DNA from: Nitzschia sp. DOCU1
Taxonomy: Eukaryota > Bacillariophyta > Bacillariophyceae > Bacillariales > Bacillariaceae
Assembly: GCA_951394045.1 (NCBI GenBank)
Contig: OX595986.1
Span: forward strand, 744,001-808,000
DNA length: 64,000 nucleotides
Direction: 5' to 3'
In this document: one piece after another, positions 61,084-64,000 of the stretch
Layout of the letters: every line of letters begins with the position of its first letter
Position numbering within the stretch: position 1 is the stretch's first letter
The notes under the pieces: model-generated
Database searches by the model: none
Told to the model about the DNA's origin: nothing
Seen by the model: the letters and a program-made list of their open reading frames with translations, nothing else
Program-made: the position numbers and the translations under genes

Positions 61084-63844
61084 TCATTCCTTTTTATCTA
61101 AAGCACTCTCATCAAAGTCGGAGAGACGTTTGAAAAACTTCAAAACATCGATCTTGAATTCGGAATAGAGGTGGTTGCCTTTCTCTTCCACTGCAGCAAT
61201 TAAGAAGGCTTGTTTCGCCTTCATTGAAGTGGATCCACCAACCGTAAGTCCATGCTTTTCAAGCTCCTCGTCAATCATCTTACCAAAGCGTTGTTCCTCA
61301 TTCTTTTTCAAACTTGCAATCTTCGACTTGATGCCTTCAGAATTGCCTTCCTTATAAGCCACGCCGCGCTTCTTTAGTTCCGCCTCCACTAGAGGCATAT
61401 GGACTGTTTGGAATGATGAATATGGAAAGTAGTCCAGCACACGGGGCTGGACATCGTATCCAGTCTTCTGTGCTAGAGCCTGAAGTTCCTTTGGCGTCGA
61501 CAGGCTTTGAACCATGCGCTCAGCCTTTTTCTCTGCTTGTACTTCTCGCATGGTGTCCTTTTTGGTAAGTTGGACCGTAATCGATTTGAGTTCTTCTTTG
61601 AACACCGTCTCATCATTGATATCTGCCCGAATGTTGGCAACTTTTGTGGAGAGACGACGCGTCAATGCAACAATCAACTCATGGTGATCCGGACCTTCCC
61701 TGACTCCTCGTTTGCGGCGCTTGAAGCGGCCTCCTTCCTCTTGAACTTCCGCTTCTTCCTCGGCATCATCTTCTTCCTCTTCAGTGCCATCCTCGCTTGG
61801 CTCGGCATCAACGTCTCCTTCGGCTTCATCAGCTAGCTCATCAGCTTGGCCACCGTCTGGGAATCTTGTAATACCATTGACAATTTGCTTGAAATTTTCC
61901 AAAGAGTATTCGGTGCAGAAATCAATCCCGGCAATGTTGTATAAATATACGCTTCGTTCTCCCTTGTGCAAGGCAGCTCGCTTGCCTTGACCAACCAATC
62001 GTTCACAGTTGTGATTGGTTGCCATGTGAGCACCCACCCCACCAGCGGTAAGTGCGTTACGCCGAGTCTGCAGCACATCAGCTTCTTCTGACTTCTCATC
62101 CCATATGTTTACATTTCGTTGGGCATCAGCAATTAAAGCAATATCACCGGAGAAAAAGTCAAAGCATTCCTTTTGCTCCAGAGATACCAGCTCTTGCAAG
62201 GTGAGTCGTTCTTTTACGAAGTCAAAGAATTTTGCTAGATCGATCTCACAACCATGGATTTCAGACTTGAAGGTATTAGTACCTTGGGCGGGGCGGTGCT
62301 CAAAGGTGCCATGGTGGAGAATTTGCGCAATGACTTGCGATGTTGGTTGCTCGCTAAAACACGCTTGGATGATGACGTCGGTCTTCGTAAGTCGTGAAAA
62401 ATGCTTTTCAATTTGTTTCTCACATCCGTCTAGGAACTTGTTGACTTGTACCTTCTTGAGCGCCTGTTCCTCAGCGGCAAGCTTCTCGAAAGAAGTGCGG
62501 AAGTTCTTGAAAGCGTCCATCGAAGGGTCCCATATTTTTTCTTTTCCATGTCGGATTGTTTCAATTTGGAGGAAGTAGTTGACGAGGCAGTGTGGTGCCA
62601 GAAGGCCAGGAGTACTGGTTTTTGGGTCACTGCCTTGGTAGAACAGCATGTTTGGGTTGACATAGAAGTCCCCAAACTCAGCATGAAAGTCAACATCACA
62701 AACAATCGATGACTCGCTCAACAGGGAAATAAGATTGCACGCCAGAGTGTTTTCTTTTTCCTTGGCCTTGGTGCTATGATGCATGGCAAGCCCCATTTGT
62801 AATAAGAGCGAGCGGCGCCGTTTCACGAAACCTGCAAGGGCAGGCACATACCACCATCGGGTCAATACTGGTTCCTGAACGGCTTGAAGGCATTCTTTTG
62901 GCGGTTGGGCATCATCCATGTTGTCTTCGTTCGGGTACAATAGCTTCCACAACTCGGGGACCAAGTACCCAACACAGTCCCAGATTTCCTTCCAGCTCGC
63001 AAAAACTGTATGAAGTGCTTGGAAAACGTCTCGCTTTTCAAGACCGCCTGTTCCAAAGAATTTTTGACAAGGACTTCGGTAGACGGAATATATATTATGA
63101 AGCGCACACGCCATGGTGAAGCCCCACCCGTGAATGAGGTTTATTGCATGGTAAGCTCTGAATTTTGATTCCGGCGTCCCCGCTCCGGAATCTTCGGTGA
63201 ACCCATATACTCGTGCAACACCAAACAAAGTAAGTGCTTCTCTCATACCCTCGGCTTGCTTCTGGACAGACTTGCCGGTATAGCGAGTATCAAGAGAATA
63301 CTGGGTGAACTTCCCAAACAGTGGTACGCTTACGGCCCGACAAGACTTTGAAGCTCGGTGAGCATACGGCGGTATCAAAAGGTCGTTTCCTGTTTCGTGA
63401 TATGGGTGCAGATGCAGGGCGTTGCGGCGGCGGCGGTGCACTACTACGCAGAAGTGGCTTGTCTGGGTTGCGAAGGCGATACTCGGACCACACTCTATTC
63501 CAAAATTCTTGGCGTCCTTCTTGTACCTCCGAGCCTTGTAGGCTATCAATTGGTTCGATGCAATAGAAATGAATCTCCTTTTTTGATTCATCATAGTAAT
63601 TGATCTTGCGTTTATTACAAACAAGTCTTAGATCGCAAGCTTTCTTGATTGGAAGTATTGAGTTGTGGAGTTCTCCCATGGCTCGATTGAAGCTTGTATT
63701 ATCCAGATTATTGAGTAGACCATTATAATCATTCGAAAAGCTCTTTCGAATTAAATAGATCCAGAATTCATCTGGCTTATACACTTCTTGATATTGAGCA
63801 TGGTCTGCAAGCTTGAAAAATGAGTCCCGGATTGCTCCCTGCAT
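61084..63844 (-). pseudogene. Frameshifted large protein, probably transposon-derived
   Basis: An N-terminal frame (63290-63844, ATG at 63844, ~185 codons) and the main frame (61084 to about 63330, ~750 meaningful codons) appear to be one protein broken by a frameshift near 63300-63330: VWEVHPVFS-stop against FTQYSLDTRYTGKSVQK. The main part has EPVLTRWWYVPALAGFVKRR, which recalls the LTRWW block of hAT-like transposases. It also has an acidic middle (Glu run), a basic RFKRRKRG and a helical C-terminus with SAP-like MPLVEAELKKRGVAYKEGN. No catalytic Asp triad can be assigned with confidence. It may be a decayed hAT-like or other mobile protein, or a host gene carrying a sequencing error. Confidence 0.45.
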
Positions 63845-63884
63845 GGTCACTGTTCCTTACTACTGTGGCGTCAAAATGATCTCG

Positions 63885-63953
63885 CCGCCCTGCCCGTTTT
63901 GCACAGAGCTCTATTGGTATGTTTTTGAGAAGTCTGTTGGTGCGGCAGGGCGG
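63885..63953. repeat. 10-bp perfect inverted repeat upstream of the frameshifted gene
   Basis: CCGCCCTGCC (63885-63894) pairs exactly with GGCAGGGCGG (63944-63953), 49 bp apart. It could be part of a transposon end or an operator-like site. The right flank is cut by the window edge. Confidence 0.55.
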
Positions 63954-64000
63954 AGCTAGTCTAGGGAATAAGAACGATGCCATAGAATGCACCATTGTCA

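Noticed and set aside
1..64000. CRISPR arrays, bacterial operons or prophage
   Set aside because: No regularly spaced direct repeats were seen. Introns, a SECIS, ER and plastid targeting and a Pol III tRNA all indicate nuclear eukaryotic DNA.

Overview
The window is nuclear DNA of a photosynthetic stramenopile, most probably a pennate diatom. Genes have short GT-AG introns (about 70-160 bp). Several proteins start with the diatom-type bipartite plastid presequence (signal peptide plus a Phe-centred ASAFAP-like motif, at 13773, 27521 and 51968). There is a zeaxanthin epoxidase, a diatom-type DUF6824 protein, two membrane-anchored GH81 beta-1,3-glucanases (chrysolaminarin is a beta-1,3-glucan) and a selenoprotein with a eukaryotic SECIS element. 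Gene models below were spliced by eye from reading frames and splice signals.

Layout. 0-3.3 kb: a cut-off acidic protein (-), a spliced four-helix membrane protein (+) and a sulfotransferase (-). 3.3-13.6 kb: a transposon island. It holds a decayed Helitron-like ORF with two in-frame stops, a Crypton-like tyrosine recombinase with frameshifts, and a piggyBac element with an intact 873-residue transposase and recognisable TTAA-flanked ends (9303-12487). Small inverted-repeat elements and an interstitial telomere-like repeat follow. 13.7-22 kb: a plastid coiled-coil protein, a secreted SET-domain protein, a 2OG-Fe(II) oxygenase-like protein, a SelM/Sep15-family selenoprotein and a multi-span coiled-coil membrane protein. 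22-29.6 kb: tRNA-Asp(GTC), an importin-7/8-like receptor, a plastid SufE-BolA fusion and a DUF6824 protein. 30-32.3 kb: a tandem duplication of a C2H2 zinc-finger gene. 32.6-36.1 kb: a fusion of a PP2A-B56-like domain to a PDK1-like protein kinase.

36.4-40.3 kb: two small unknown proteins and a eukaryotic beta-alpha fused nitrile hydratase with a His-rich linker. 40.8-50.8 kb: two divergent GH81 glucanases flanking a catechol-type O-methyltransferase. 50.8-53.8 kb: a thylakoid-lumen protein and zeaxanthin epoxidase, head to head. 53.9-60.6 kb: an NBS1 homologue, a cupin dioxygenase and two divergent ER thioredoxin/PDI paralogues. One paralogue needs a 6-nt and a 4-nt microexon to encode a continuous protein. 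61-63.9 kb: a frameshifted, probably transposon-derived gene.

Most genes look like independent eukaryotic loci, not operons. Shared themes are ER oxidative folding (selenoprotein and PDI pair), plastid function (ZEP, SufE-BolA, lumenal protein) and storage-glucan turnover (GH81 pair). The least expected items are the B56-kinase fusion, the membrane-anchored selenoprotein and the microexon PDI.
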